Origin: Phoronis australis
Taxonomy: Eukaryota > Phoronida > Phoronidae
Direction of reading: 5' to 3'
Assembly (NCBI GenBank): GCA_002633005.1
Contig: NMRA01000215.1
Coordinates: forward strand, 260,690 to 324,689
DNA: 64,000 nt
In this document: piece by piece, positions 1 through 12,151 of the stretch
Numbering within the stretch: position 1 is the first letter of the stretch
How the letters are laid out: every line of letters begins with the position of its first letter
The notes under the pieces: generated by a model
What the model was told of the DNA's origin: nothing
Database searches by the model: none
The model's input: the letters and a program-made list of their open reading frames with translations, nothing else
Translations under genes and position numbers: made by a program

Positions 1-287
1 TTTGAAACTATGCCTAAGTCTCGTATGGCAAATCTTCTGAAAAAATCTGCCAGTCGATTTTCGAACTTATGACATAAGTTTCGCATGGATGTTCTATCAT
101 AGAAGTCTGGGTCAGTTCACCAAGACATTCAAAGGGTGTGACTTCTTTCACAGCCCATACATCACACCTGATATTAATTTCCACTTACACATTCTTTCGT
201 AATGTACTCTCTCAGAGGTTCACGACCCCCATTCAATCTTTCATGGTACGTGCATTTCCGCACCTCGTTTATTGATGTTTGCCCAGT

Positions 288-326
288 TCATCATCATCAT
301 CATCATCATAATCATCATCATCACCA
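288..326. repeat. TCA microsatellite
   Basis: About twelve TCA units with one interruption. It accounts for the poly-Met, poly-Ile and similar open frames on both strands. Confidence 0.95.
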
Positions 327-1539
327 TGTCTGATAGACATGTAGCACTAATGAAGTCGTTCACTCGGTGTAATGACTTCCTAGTTACGATTGATGTCCAT
401 ACCTTGACTGGAGGCTTTAGATCGCTTTGTTTTCCTTTACTACCTTGTCGGACCATCATAACGATCGTGTAGAACAGCTAAGCTGCTGTTAAAACAACAC
501 ATTTAGATACTCGTGCACACATTATACATTATTCTAACAATAAACAGAGGTCTTTTTATGGCAGCGGGTCACCAACCGATGCCTGCACATCTGGTGCGTG
601 TTGTGCTGGGAGAGAACCTCGTCCATATTTCCTCTCTACTTGACGGGATTCCTCTGTCGTTTTAATGCTTCCAGTACCAGTCCCGCCCCCGTGCCATTTG
701 TTTTTACTTATCCCTGAAGAAGAGTTATTGCCAAAATGAAACCACGATACTGATAGCAGTGATAAATCTCAAGCCGGGTTTATACCGTTTGTTCCGACAA
801 AAAGTACTTTTAGCTTCCCGGACTAATGTCTATCGCGGACTCGTTAGTGGACACAGGAGAGGGACTAAATCCTATACCGGTACATAGTTTATTTTGTTTT
901 ATGCACGACACGGCTCTTCCATGGAATAGCGTGGGAACACTAGTGGAACAAAAGATTAAGGGTCGCACACTTTAGATTTCTTTCAGTCAAGCGCAGAACT
1001 TTCGGATGTTTTTGTTAGTATATCAAAGTGTTCTTCAATTTCAAAGTGACAACCAAATACTTCTGACCATCAAGGCTGTTTTACTCAAGTTATTATGTGA
1101 TTGCATTTATCATACAGAAATAGCATATACAAAAGTACGTTAATGACTAAATAAATAAGTAATAAAATTGATAATTAATTACAGTACAGGCATGCCTTTT
1201 CTGCGACCTGGATTTCTTAAACCATAGCGCACTATGTTATTGAAAGCTGCCACAATTAAAACATAATTTGCAATTTTAATGATCATCGTCATCTTTATCT
1301 CATAAACTCACCGTGCCTCTCAACTCAAAACATCTTTTATGTTATAATTTTACACTGGACCTCCTTGCAAAGAAGTTTAATTAAATCTGAATTTGCGTAG
1401 AGTAAATCGTTGGCAAACAGAAATCGTGTGATTGCTATATACTCAGCTCGATTTATTCAAATATATTAACATAGATCGTAGACCCAGTAATGGGTGTAAT
1501 TAATATTAAGTGTCGCGTTTGCATGATCTTGGGTTTGAA

Positions 1540-1769
1540 ATCGCTCGATGCGAACGAGTAATGGGAGTCGTGCGAAACGTACGATAATTCGTCTAATTTA
1601 TACCCTCTTATAATTTGTATTTTTTGAGCTTTGCTATACTTATCAAGCGTTCATATCGCTCGATGCGAACGAGTAATGGGAGTCGTGCGAAACGTACGAT
1701 AATTCGTCTAATTTATACCCTCTAATAATTTGTATTTTTTGAGCTTTGCCATGCTTATCAAGCGTTCAT
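1540..1769. repeat. 115-bp tandem duplication
   Basis: Two copies (1540-1654 and 1655-1769) beginning ATCGCTCGATGCGAACGAGT, differing at only a few positions, so the duplication is recent. Confidence 0.9.
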
Positions 1770-4700
1770 ATTAATTTTTCTCTAATAGTTGGGAGGCCTC
1801 GATCATTAGTTGAACAGCTCGTATACTCATAAAAATAAGTTAATTTGCTCAATGAGTGTCTACCAACAATTTATAAATTTTGTGAAAATTAATGGGAGAA
1901 TTACCGTAATCTCGTTATAAACACCGTACAATGCGTACTATGAAAATAAAGTCTGATTTATTATAATTTATTGGTGGTTAAATTTGGAGAAGTGTAGGTT
2001 AGCACTTGAAGGTCAGCCCAGGGCTGTTATTTGGAAACACTGCTGCAACGTTCTGTGTATTGGTATGCGCATCACATTAGCTTTATTGTTATGTTGATTT
2101 AGGTTTCATACAATAAATCTGCCTTATTTTAGAACACAGGAAGGCGTCAAGGAGGCAGTTTATTTGTCTTTGAATTTCTCAACAAAAATTAAATTCAATC
2201 TTTATAAAATAGTGCTTACACCCTATTGTGTGTGTTTATTTTATCTTCATGTGACTCATTCAAGATAGACTTTGATTACAAGTGTTGTGGGTCAAAGTTA
2301 TATTTATTTAATTTTATTTTGAATAATTTCATTACGTTACTTGGAAGCACAAGTTGACGTGGCTGGAATCACGTCGATTTATTACATTACCTCCCCTCGC
2401 AATCTTCTTATTGTTATTGTCTTAAAAATTTGCTGAACATGTGTTTTTCTAACCGTCGCTTGAAAGTTAGAACTTTCGAGAATTTTACGAAAATATCAAC
2501 GTTAATCTAAAGCGTTGCATAGATAAAAACAAAATCGTGTTTTGAGATTACGTTGAAATACTTGTATCAAAGAATTTGTTATGCTACTGATACCATTGTT
2601 TTGATATGAATGCACTTTTCAAATAACAAAGTCACGGAGCCAATGACAACGACCAAAATTAAATTCAACAAACTTTTTACTTTCATTAATTACGTACTTT
2701 TTCCATTTTAAGTCCATTAAAGTTTGACAATTTTTAGATATGTAATGATCCCTTGTTAATGCGTAAGAATTACAATTTTTTCATATTTTTTTCTTTTCCG
2801 AGAAACTGTACCCTATACAATGATCCAAATAGGCATTCAAAGCTAGAATTGCACTCCCGCAGTTTTTCCAGCGTTTATGTCTTCACACATCTAGGGGCAG
2901 CTAGCTACATGTAGAGTAGTCACGGGCATATATAAATCAAACTTAATACTTCGTTTTCTCATGAGAAATAATCTTGAGAACGCAAAAGTACGCGTGACAT
3001 TCACGATAAGTTTTTTTCGTCCGTCGGTTTGGCGCGAAAGCTCATTTTTCGTCCCGACATTCTGCGCATGCGACACGTTCGCACGCCCCTTAGCTTTTGT
3101 TTACTTCTAACCATAACGTAGCCGCTATGATTAAAAAACTTAAGTTTACATTTTAACATAACATTGAGTGAAGCTGTTTATCTCAGTTACATCCTATTTG
3201 TATTAAAGCACTAACTGTTTAATGGTTATTGTAACGGATATTCACGCGAGCGCGTGTGTGGGCACGCAATCTGCCCGACTAAAAAGTGCACTGGTGGTAC
3301 AACTTGAAGGCAAGTTCACTACATCAAAGCTGTCCCAGCCAACTTTGTTAATGTGTGCGGGCGTGACTGTAAGCGACTGTTATGACTAGTGCTAGTTACC
3401 AACTAATTTAGGAGAGTTCTTAAGTAGTCATTACTTCGTTAAGCCCCCGTTGTAACCATCAACCCAAAATTATAAATGTTGCCCAGAATGCTGAGCTTCC
3501 GTTCTAGGCCTTGGAGTTCGTTTTAGGTACTTGTTGGTTTGGGAAAGGCTATAATCAGCTACATTCATCCAATTTTGCAGAATTTGTTGTCATGGTTTTT
3601 GCAAAGAATCTGACTCGATTCAGCGTTACCTTGTGCCGTGAGTTTACACAGACGGGCACTAACGCAATCATTTTGCTTGGAAATTTATTTTGTCATCGTC
3701 AGTCACGAAATTGGGAAATGAACAACTGTTTGCTTGATTAGACATTAATGCACAAAAGCCAAAAAGACAATGATAGGCGCGGAGGAAGTATAAGAATTAT
3801 CGGTNNNNNNNNNNGGGGGGTGCCGCCTCATGAACACAATCAAATTCTGGCTCGCTTTCCCGGTCACAATTTCTTGTTCACGTGCCACCCCCCACGCGGT
3901 TCCTGGGGCTATCTAATAATTGTTCTTTTTTTCTAAACTACAGGTAGATTCACGATGCAGAGCGAGAACACGGCGTTTGCTCTAACGCTCTCAGCGTCGT
4001 GGGGCGCTACAAAAAACTATCAGTACCTTAAAATTTATCGTTTTACTATCAAGGAAAAGTACACGAGAATTCCGGTTGCGAAAGTTAATATCGAAAACGT
4101 ACTAAGTCTTTCAGCATTGGTTTCAAATTTGTCTCGCCAGAAACGTAAACTCCAGTTTCACTTAGCTCCAACTGGAGACTTGCGAAGTAGCACCCTGGGA
4201 TGTTGTGAACACATCATGGCAACCGCCTTTGTAAAGAAAATGTCACTTGTCGTCTTAATTGCGTCTTAGATTAATATCTTTAAATGATTAACACGTTCGT
4301 CAATTATTCTTTGCCACAAGTCGCCGTTACCACGTGTAGTAAAAAAATACGTAGTAAGCGATCAGATTTAGTAAAAATTCGCATGTCTGGATTCAGTAAA
4401 AAGTGATTCTTGCTTTTTAACATACTATTTTAAAGTATCTGAATCCAAGGTCCTTTAAGGATGCCCATTAGTTTCCGGTACTACAAGATATAAAACTTCA
4501 TTGCACACCTTATAGACGTACGTGTACATGTTATTCGTCGACGGTCGTAGACGCAACATTCATCCTTGGTGTTCCGAGGCAATACCGCAAATCCGTCTGG
4601 GGCGCTGTTAATACTAATTGAGGTTAATTATGTGCTAATAAAAGCGTAGTTTTTTAATGGGCTAACAAGTGCGTGCGGGTATAGCATTGCGGCCTGGTTT

Positions 4701-7339
4701 ATTTGTATAAAGAAACCGCTTGTAACCTCATTGATGCCTCGTCCTCTATTGTTTAAACACACGGTTGACAAGCCGTCTCTTTAGCGATAGCTTTATGGTA
4801 TCGGTGACGGGTTTATGCCCTGAGAAGCTTTGAAACAATAGGTGTGTGGTGGGTGATTTGAAGACAGCCAGAAGGAGTGAGTCAATGGTTGTATTTTGAA
4901 ATTTGTCAAAAAAACAGTCTGGACTGTAAGCATAAATAAATAGCGATGAGACATCAGCGAAGTCGAAAAAACAATGTCAACTATGCGGTTTGAATAAATC
5001 TGCTCTTCGGTTTCCGCCACATCACACATTGTATGTATCACTCTGTTATCACGGTGATGAATTGGACACCACTGCCGTGAAATGAGCCATTTCCTGCCCT
5101 GGTGTTCTTGTTCGACACAAAAGTACTGGATCGTGTTGGAACCAGATTTAAGGCATGACTTGCTTCCTGGAAGCTGCTGGGGATTTCTGCAAACAGGCCT
5201 TTAGTTGCAAAAAGTTTCGAATATAAACACATTTGCCAATTATAATTTCTCTTGGTTTGTGACAACGGTTTGCTACATTTCCACGCCTTTAAATTCCATC
5301 TATTATCCTCGAAACTCCAGTGCCGAAGTGGCAGAAATCAAACCCGCTGTATAAATCCCCTGACCTGCACCTCGTACCTCCACAGACGCACCGAAAATGA
5401 TCCATATCCGGTGACCAAACCTCAGTCCGGGGTACCTGAGATTCCATGGCCTTACCTCTAGACCGGAGCTAAAATTTAGAGGCACAGCCGCCTTGGAATC
5501 TTGTCCTTACTGGAGTTGGGACATTGTGTATTGAGCATTTTCAGTGCCTTTGGAGTTTTGGGGGTCCAGATCAGCATTTATACTGCGGGTTTAGCGTCTG
5601 TTGGTCCGGACTTAAGTTTAAAAAAAAGATGTTGTCTGGATTTCATAAGTCCGATCATATAACTGTTTCCATCCCTTGTGTAAAGTTTCCCCAAAACGAA
5701 CAGTGTCAGCGAGTGTCAATTAAAATAGGGCTCTGTTCATGTTTACAGTTATGTATCAGGTCCATTTTTCGTCATTATGTCGTGTTTAGGAACACGTTAG
5801 CAACCATCCAAATACCCATCACGACTTACCTGCCATGATGTATTTCACCGACTTTTAAAGAACCCCTTTCCGAACGTACCTGAAAGATATGAAATAATGT
5901 GCTTTCTTCCAAGTATACGTCCTGTCGGTCTTGCTGTCAGGAATTCCATGTAGGAACCAGCTGGTTACTACGTGGGAGTTAAGGTTCTGTTGCACCAGGT
6001 TAGTTTTCACGTAAGTTCTTAACAATTTCGTCACTACGGGATAAAACTGAGTGGGAACTGACTTAACCTCGGAGACACTCTTTTGTAAGAAACCAAGGTC
6101 GGTGACGCATGACAGGTTTTCGGGATATATGTAGAACCAATTCTTCAGATAGCGTTGTATTTGGACATTTTTTCTTTCAGAATCGCGTGCGACTAACCCC
6201 CCTAGTAATGCTGTAGTGGATCTCTGGGTGAAATTGTTCATTTCGCACGGTGCAAAAATCCAAACACACCAGTTGTCCTACTTAATATGATGCCGTTGAT
6301 AATAAATGAAAAGGGCAAGGTACAAATTACCATTCATAAAAATGTTGATCGCTTGCGGTTAGGTGACTCGGATATGAAAGTTCAATGAAATGTGAAGCCG
6401 ACAGAAAAGATACAAAAAAATTATTCAGGTGAAATAGTTTCATTGTTTTCCCACCAAGTACTAACGTCATTCTTTTGACTAAACCGTGGAATCATTTCGG
6501 TTGGCATTCGTTCAAACACTCCATCACATTCTCATTCAAGATACTTTCAATAAACCTTACAAGTGACATAAAGCCAGTCGTGGGTACCGTAAAATTTCAT
6601 CAAGCACGTCAAAAAGTCGACCACTGCTGTCTGCCGAAAGATCTTTTTACGATAAATCTGCATTGTAATAAGTAAGCCTTTCACCACTTCAGCTGAGCAA
6701 CCAACAACGAGACATGAGTATTAACACGTACACTTTGGACCATAGTGAATATGTCACGAGTTAAAGGGTTCTCTGTGGAGGTCTCGTTACCGTTTATTAC
6801 TGTTTATTGATGTTGCGTTGCACTTGGTATTTGTTTATTTTGAATATTTCTTTCGTCTTAGTGTAATAAATCATTGGAGCTGTAAACACTATCCCCTCCA
6901 GATTTCTGCTAATTTTTGTACGATTTATGAACCCAAAAATTATAGCGGTATGCTTCAGCTCTAACAGTTATGTGTTTTTACAACAGAAAAAAATGTAAAG
7001 GTATTTATAGATGAAATACCAGATGCAAGTATCAATACAAACTACACGAGTGGCTTTTGCATGTCCTGTAATCGTACTCTTCAAAATTACGTTAAATGAC
7101 GTGTTTGTTTACTTGAGAACTATGTCTTCTAAAGCTCAACCGTAATGAATGCTTATTAAAAAATAACGATAAAATTCAACTATGTTTGAATTTGGCTTAC
7201 CCGAGGTTAAACGTCAACAAGTCACATACATTATTGACGAACCTCCTCAGACTAACAGAACAGCTCACCAGCAATGCGTTCCATCATGGTAAAAGAACAT
7301 TTAAGTAAGTTCGCGCCACCTGACTTGAACAGACAATAA
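1770..7339. other. No gene recognised
   Basis: AT-rich non-coding sequence with short chance frames only. It contains the first assembly gap and two splice-like micro-exon candidates on the minus strand (5830-5879 and 7201-7251), treated as unproven. Confidence 0.6.
3805..3814. other. Assembly gap
   Basis: Ten N, followed at once by a G run. Confidence 0.99.
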
Positions 7340-7471
7340 TTTTTGATTAGGCGACGTGAGACGCACCTGGACGATCACAATGATTACAAGTGTGTTTATG
7401 GCGGCTGCAGCAGCAGGTGCTACAACCCAACTTCCCATTTAGGTTTCCTTGAAGACCATGCGCTTGTCTAA
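7340..7471 (+). pseudogene. C2H2 zinc-finger-like fragment
   Basis: A short frame reads RRETHLDDH, then NDYKCVYGGCSSRCYN and onward to FLEDHALV before a TAA at 7469. The pattern is an H-x3-H pair, a short linker, Y-x-C, then C-x4-C-x12-F-x3-H: the spacing of a C2H2 finger of the GLI/ZIC style, but with Phe where the first histidine should be. A weak acceptor (TTTTGATTAG) lies just ahead. It may be a decayed exon of a zinc-finger gene or a chance match. Confidence 0.28.
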
Positions 7472-8113
7472 GACTGGCAGTATACACCAACTCGACAAGC
7501 GTGTGGGACTTTCTTCTGTGTATGATGGTAGCAGCTTGTCCGTGGTGACGCTAAAAACGAGGTGTTGTTGGGATTTGCTTTGAATCCCATTACTAATTTT
7601 ATGAACTAATATGTTTATAAAGCACGAAAAAATGTCGGGTATTTGCTTATATGCAGTGTTTTCTTTGAAAATCGTTATTCTTTGTTTTTAATACGACGAG
7701 TTATTGTTCCTAATTACGCATGATAAAATCATGGACGAGTTGGTGTTCATTGATTGCTGCAAAGGGACGATTCGCCCCGGTTGACTTGATTTATTTCAGT
7801 TTAATTTCGGATTGACCTAATTAGGGCTGCGTGGGACTACTCTGGAACGTCTTTTACGCAGTGTAGTGATACACCAGGTGTCGCTAGTGTGCTGTTCATC
7901 TCGACGTGAATGTGATGGCGATGATACCAAAGATACTACTACAAAATCTTTGATGATACACTGACATTTACTTAGTAAACCAACACTAGCCACTCGCGGA
8001 CGAACGAGACAGTCTGGCCACGTGGTGGCTGGTTACACTGAGTGAAGTAGCTCATAATTTGTGTGTCTAGGGGTCCGGGGTTATCCCATGAGAGGTATGC
8101 ATGACATGCCGCT

Positions 8114-8232
8114 CAGAAGGGTGACTTCTTCACGACCAGTTTCCTTGCGAAAGGTTTCATTTCTATCAAAATTTCCTGTGCTAGGGTGCCTTTTCTGACA
8201 AAATTCCCTACCAAAGGGTTACTTTGAGAGTT
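8114..8232. repeat. Decayed minisatellite, period about 33
   Basis: Units begin AAGGGTGACTTCTTCAC, AAAGGTTTCATTTC, AGGGTGCCTTTTCTGAC and AAGGGTTACTTTGAG. A further AAAGGGCGACTTCTTCAC lies at 8448, and a similar motif is at 131-150. Confidence 0.4.
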
Positions 8233-8519
8233 CGAAACTTCACAAGATTCACTCTTCCGTTAACTAGCACAGAAATCCACAGAAGGTTTCATTATTATCG
8301 GGTATCTGTATTTTACGACAGGTCATGTTCTGTTTCAGACTTAATGGGTTAAAAATTCAGCAGTCCAAGAATACCTACGAAGGGGTTAGCTTCGAGAAAT
8401 TAACCCCCGCAAAATGTTGATGTTTCGGCTATAACAAAACCTTACAAAAGGGCGACTTCTTCACAAAACCTCCGTACCCATGGCTTAATTTTCAAGTTGC
8501 GACCCCATCAAAAATATAG

Positions 8520-11126
8520 TCGAGTACTCCCGGCGGTATGGGTGTTTTTATTTACTAATCAGCGCACACACCAATTAACATTTCCTTCTTTCGCCGGGCT
8601 ACGTACATGTGTTGTGGGCAGCTTTTGACTAGCTAACACTTAAGTCAATTTCTGCTGTACAGTACTGCAAACTCCACTCGTCACAAATACTTGTTTCAAG
8701 GGCTTCTCAAGGTCTTTGTTGTTTAAATCCTTGGGAAGACGTACATCAAGATCTAGTAATTTCTGATGTCTTTTAGTAACAGCGTGAGTGTTGAAATACT
8801 CCACCGACGCTGGCATGGCGGACGTGCATTATTATCCACGCTTTAATTGCTTTCAGCCGCAATCAGAAAGGTTCAAAGTACTGAACATCAAGTTGTAAGT
8901 TGCTGGCGTAGTCTGGCCGTTATGAAATATGTCATTCCCGAGTTCGTATCATGGGAGATATCACGCACTCAAATTTTGTTGAATGCGGGCGTAAATTGGC
9001 AGTGCGCTCATGTTTCTGCAGGTATCATGATGTTTCCCGCCATTTTGCTTTGGTGACCCGAGCCGCAAATGGAGCAAATCAAGTAAAGGCGCCCCCTCGA
9101 GGCTAAGTGACGTAACAATGAAAGTTGTCGAATTAAATTATAGGCAACGTCAAACGTAGGAATGTAACCTACAATGCGAATAATGTACCTAAAGCGTGAC
9201 ACTGTAATTTTAACACGCTCGGTATTTCTAAGGTTGCGTTTTTCGATGGTCCCCGTGTATTCGGGTATCGTTTAATTGGAGCTTAAAAAGCGCACTGGCT
9301 ATACTATATAAGTAGTTCGGTTTGAGCAGACCGTGCTCAGACGTGCAGTGTTTTCCTATAAGTATTGTCTAGGTGTGGAACGACCGTCTTTGGTGCGTAT
9401 GAATTCAAGTTACAACTTTGTTTTGGCTGATGGAGTTACTGCGAAAGGTATCGTTAACTTTTCATTTTAGCTTTACATGTTTGAAATTGATGTCCTGGAT
9501 GGGTAGCTGTCAAGATACCATTCCCGCGTTGTCAAAAATGGAATGCGCTATTTTATTTAAAAAAAATGAAGCGTTTTCCGGAGGTTTCAGTCACTTTCGG
9601 AATGTCATTTTCCAGTTACCAACGACTCTACATTTTACTTGCACAAACACTTGAAAAGCGCATAGCTTTCGAATTTTATTGCGTCTCATTACCTAGTTCA
9701 GCTTAAAGTTGTATTGAATAGCTAAAGACTTGGATATTCAACGATGCACATTAGAGGAAATATAAAATTTTATGATAATTAGCTAATGTTGAATGAGTGA
9801 GCAACACGCATTTACGTATTGGTCCCTCCATGAATGTGTCGTTCGGTGTAATAAGTGCTCGGTTATGAGAAATTTATTTGCGTCATATTATCGTCTTGAT
9901 GCTTGGCGACTGGTACCGTGAATTTCCCCACGACAGGTATGTTAAGCGAGAGTAACTCACGGTACTGAAATCTGAAGTAGAATTTACTTGTTAAAATTAA
10001 ATGTTGGACGCATCAGGTTCATGTTCGAGACCTCGCATGAAACAAACGGCTTTTCTTAATACCAGATGCGTTTATTTTCTGCGTGCGCAGCTTAAATGTG
10101 TACAGAGAACAGAGTGATGAGAAAAACCAAACTTGCTTTCTTCAAAGCATTGATGCATGGTGTAAAATTTATGCCAACTTTCCTCAGGCAGTTTACAACC
10201 ATCTGCGAGAACATTAGATCGTATCCAGTGGACTGTTGTGGTCAAATCCACACTCGCTGAAAACGAATGCTACAGGATGTGTATCAGAAAGGTGCGCCTT
10301 TTATCTGTACTTCGAGAGGTAGAGCCGCTTCATTCATCTCTTCATTCATGTTTGAAAACAGAGAGCGCATGTCTATTTAACGTCTTATCGCGGTTGCGGT
10401 CAGTCCCCTAGGGCGTTCATGTCTTGCAGGGGTCAGCAGGACCATCAAACAGTTAATTTTCTTACATCATCATAGGCGGCGCACATTCATTTCGGTTCAA
10501 CTTGCGTGGCACTTCTTCAGTGCAGTTGCCAATACATCAGTCTGAACACAGCGGCCATTTTGTGCAAATATCCTCTGAAATCAGGTGTGAATAAAGTTGT
10601 CCGCGTGATTGTGACAACTACGAGAAATCTAATAAAACTCAAGCTATGGATATTGTCCCAGATATAAAGCCAGACAAGGAATCTAATAACAAGAAAACAG
10701 ATGGCATGGTTTTTGAAGAACTCCTCTGGTGCTTTGCACTACTTGATGAGAGCTTCTCGGTACTCACACACGCACCATTTCCCAGCGGTTCGAGAGGTAC
10801 CTGTCTGCTGTGCAGGTGGCGCTGTGAGAGCGGATACTGTTCATAACAATGTGAAAAAGCTACAAAATTCTAACCGGTTTTTATCCAAGTGGACCCAGGT
10901 TTATGGATGTTTCTTTGGTAATTGCTAGGTTGCCAAGTTGTGAATTTCACCTTCTTCAGTCAATCAGAGAAGGCATTGCTAAATTCATGCAATAGCTATC
11001 AAAATATTTTACCATTGCTTTATGTTATTTTTTCAGAATAAGAAGGTACAGTATAACACCAGAAATGTATAACTAACACCGATAATCGTGTTAAACATGT
11101 TTTAATAATTTCAAGAACGTACTTTA
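8520..11126. other. No gene recognised
   Basis: Unique-looking sequence. Frames up to 78 codons show no domain, signal peptide or splice context. Confidence 0.6.
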
Positions 11127-11283
11127 CAGTGACGAATTTAGAGGGTTGCCTATGGGGCCAATCCCCCTTAAAATTCGCCCAGATTCCATTTGGCAGTTCT
11201 GGGGTGCGAATGTCTTACGGGCAAAATCCTGGCTAATACTCTGCCATGCCCCCCCTTAACTCAGAATCCTGGATCCGCCCCTG
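11127..11283. mobile_element. MITE family B, copy 1
   Basis: 157 bases ending in CTGGATCCGCCCCTG; the left end is a decayed inverse of this. Shares GATTCCAT, TGGCAGTTC and AAATCCTGGCTAATACTCTG with the copy at 14.3 kb. Ends of the form CAGGGGCGGAT are common in hAT-like MITEs (family knowledge), but no 8-bp duplication is evident here. Confidence 0.65.
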
Positions 11284-11710
11284 CGTTAAACACACTTTTC
11301 GTATGCATTTTGCTTGTTTACAACCTTGAACGGTTTCCGGCAACTGAAAGAGTTAAAACCATTGCGAATATATCAATCCTATATGTGCTCGAGAAATTGC
11401 GCTTGCATATATGCCTACGTTCTAATCCACCAGTCGGTGTAAGTCACGTTTGACCACCAAATCGAGGTTAATTTTTTAGTATGTTTATACGTTAAAAATC
11501 CAATGTCGCGTTACAACATCATTCTTTAGAAAGACGTTTCGTCTTTAATACGACTTATTACTGAAGAAATCGAACCAGAAAAAGTCCTTTTGACCATAGA
11601 GCATATTTCTATTGGCCAAAATTTGCTTTGATTCAGTAATACCGGGGCCAGAGATTTCAGTATGCGGTATCCCTAAATATCTCGGCATTGTCGTCACAAT
11701 CAGAAATGCC

Positions 11711-11755
11711 CAGAGCATTTCAGCTCAGAGCATTTCAGATCAGAGCATTTCAGCT
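11711..11755. repeat. 15-bp triplet repeat
   Basis: Three units of CAGAGCATTTCAGCT, the middle one ending GAT. It is followed directly by the 170-bp repeats. Confidence 0.9.
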
Positions 11756-12151
11756 TCATTACAAAACACTGAAATCATCTCATTCCCCTTGGTAAGGGTA
11801 GATCATCAGTTTAACAGAGATTTGCATGAATTTAGTCGTGTTATTAACTCCCATGAGGCAGGTTATGATTTTTTTGTATATCTATTTCTTAGTATTTACT
11901 TCATCGGCAATGCTTAAAGCAGTTCCGTTGCACCGCAAATCTCCAAAATTGTCTCCATATCCTGTGGTCAGGGTGGACCAAGAATTTTGAGACATTTGCT
12001 TGAATTCAGCAATTCTAGGAATTGCTATGGGCCAGGGCTACATACTTTGGTATATCCATTTCTTAACATTTCACCAATGCCAAGAGCAGTTTAGCTTCAT
12101 CGCAAACATCGGAAACTGTCACATGTCCCTTAGTCAGGGTGGACCCTGAAA
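11756..12151. repeat. Decayed ~170-bp tandem repeat
   Basis: Corresponding positions such as ACAAAAC/CGCAAAT/CGCAAAC recur at 11761, 11934 and 12101, each followed by a GGTCAGGGTGGACC-like motif and a TATATCTATTTCTTAG-like motif. At least two and a half diverged units. Confidence 0.6.

Noticed and set aside
241-472. Frames with runs of Met or Ile
   Set aside because: Created by the TCA microsatellite.
3955-4269. 104-codon plus-strand frame after an acceptor-like CTACAG
   Set aside because: No donor or domain; the acceptor is followed directly by GTAG, and the protein is unrecognised.
5855-6241. 128-codon minus-strand frame
   Set aside because: No domain, no signal peptide, composition like its surroundings; this length is expected by chance in 64 kb.
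7201-7251. Minus-strand micro-exon (open as LRRFVNNVCDLLTFNL)
   Set aside because: Phase does not fit the 5830-5879 candidate and the acceptor is weak; chance level.
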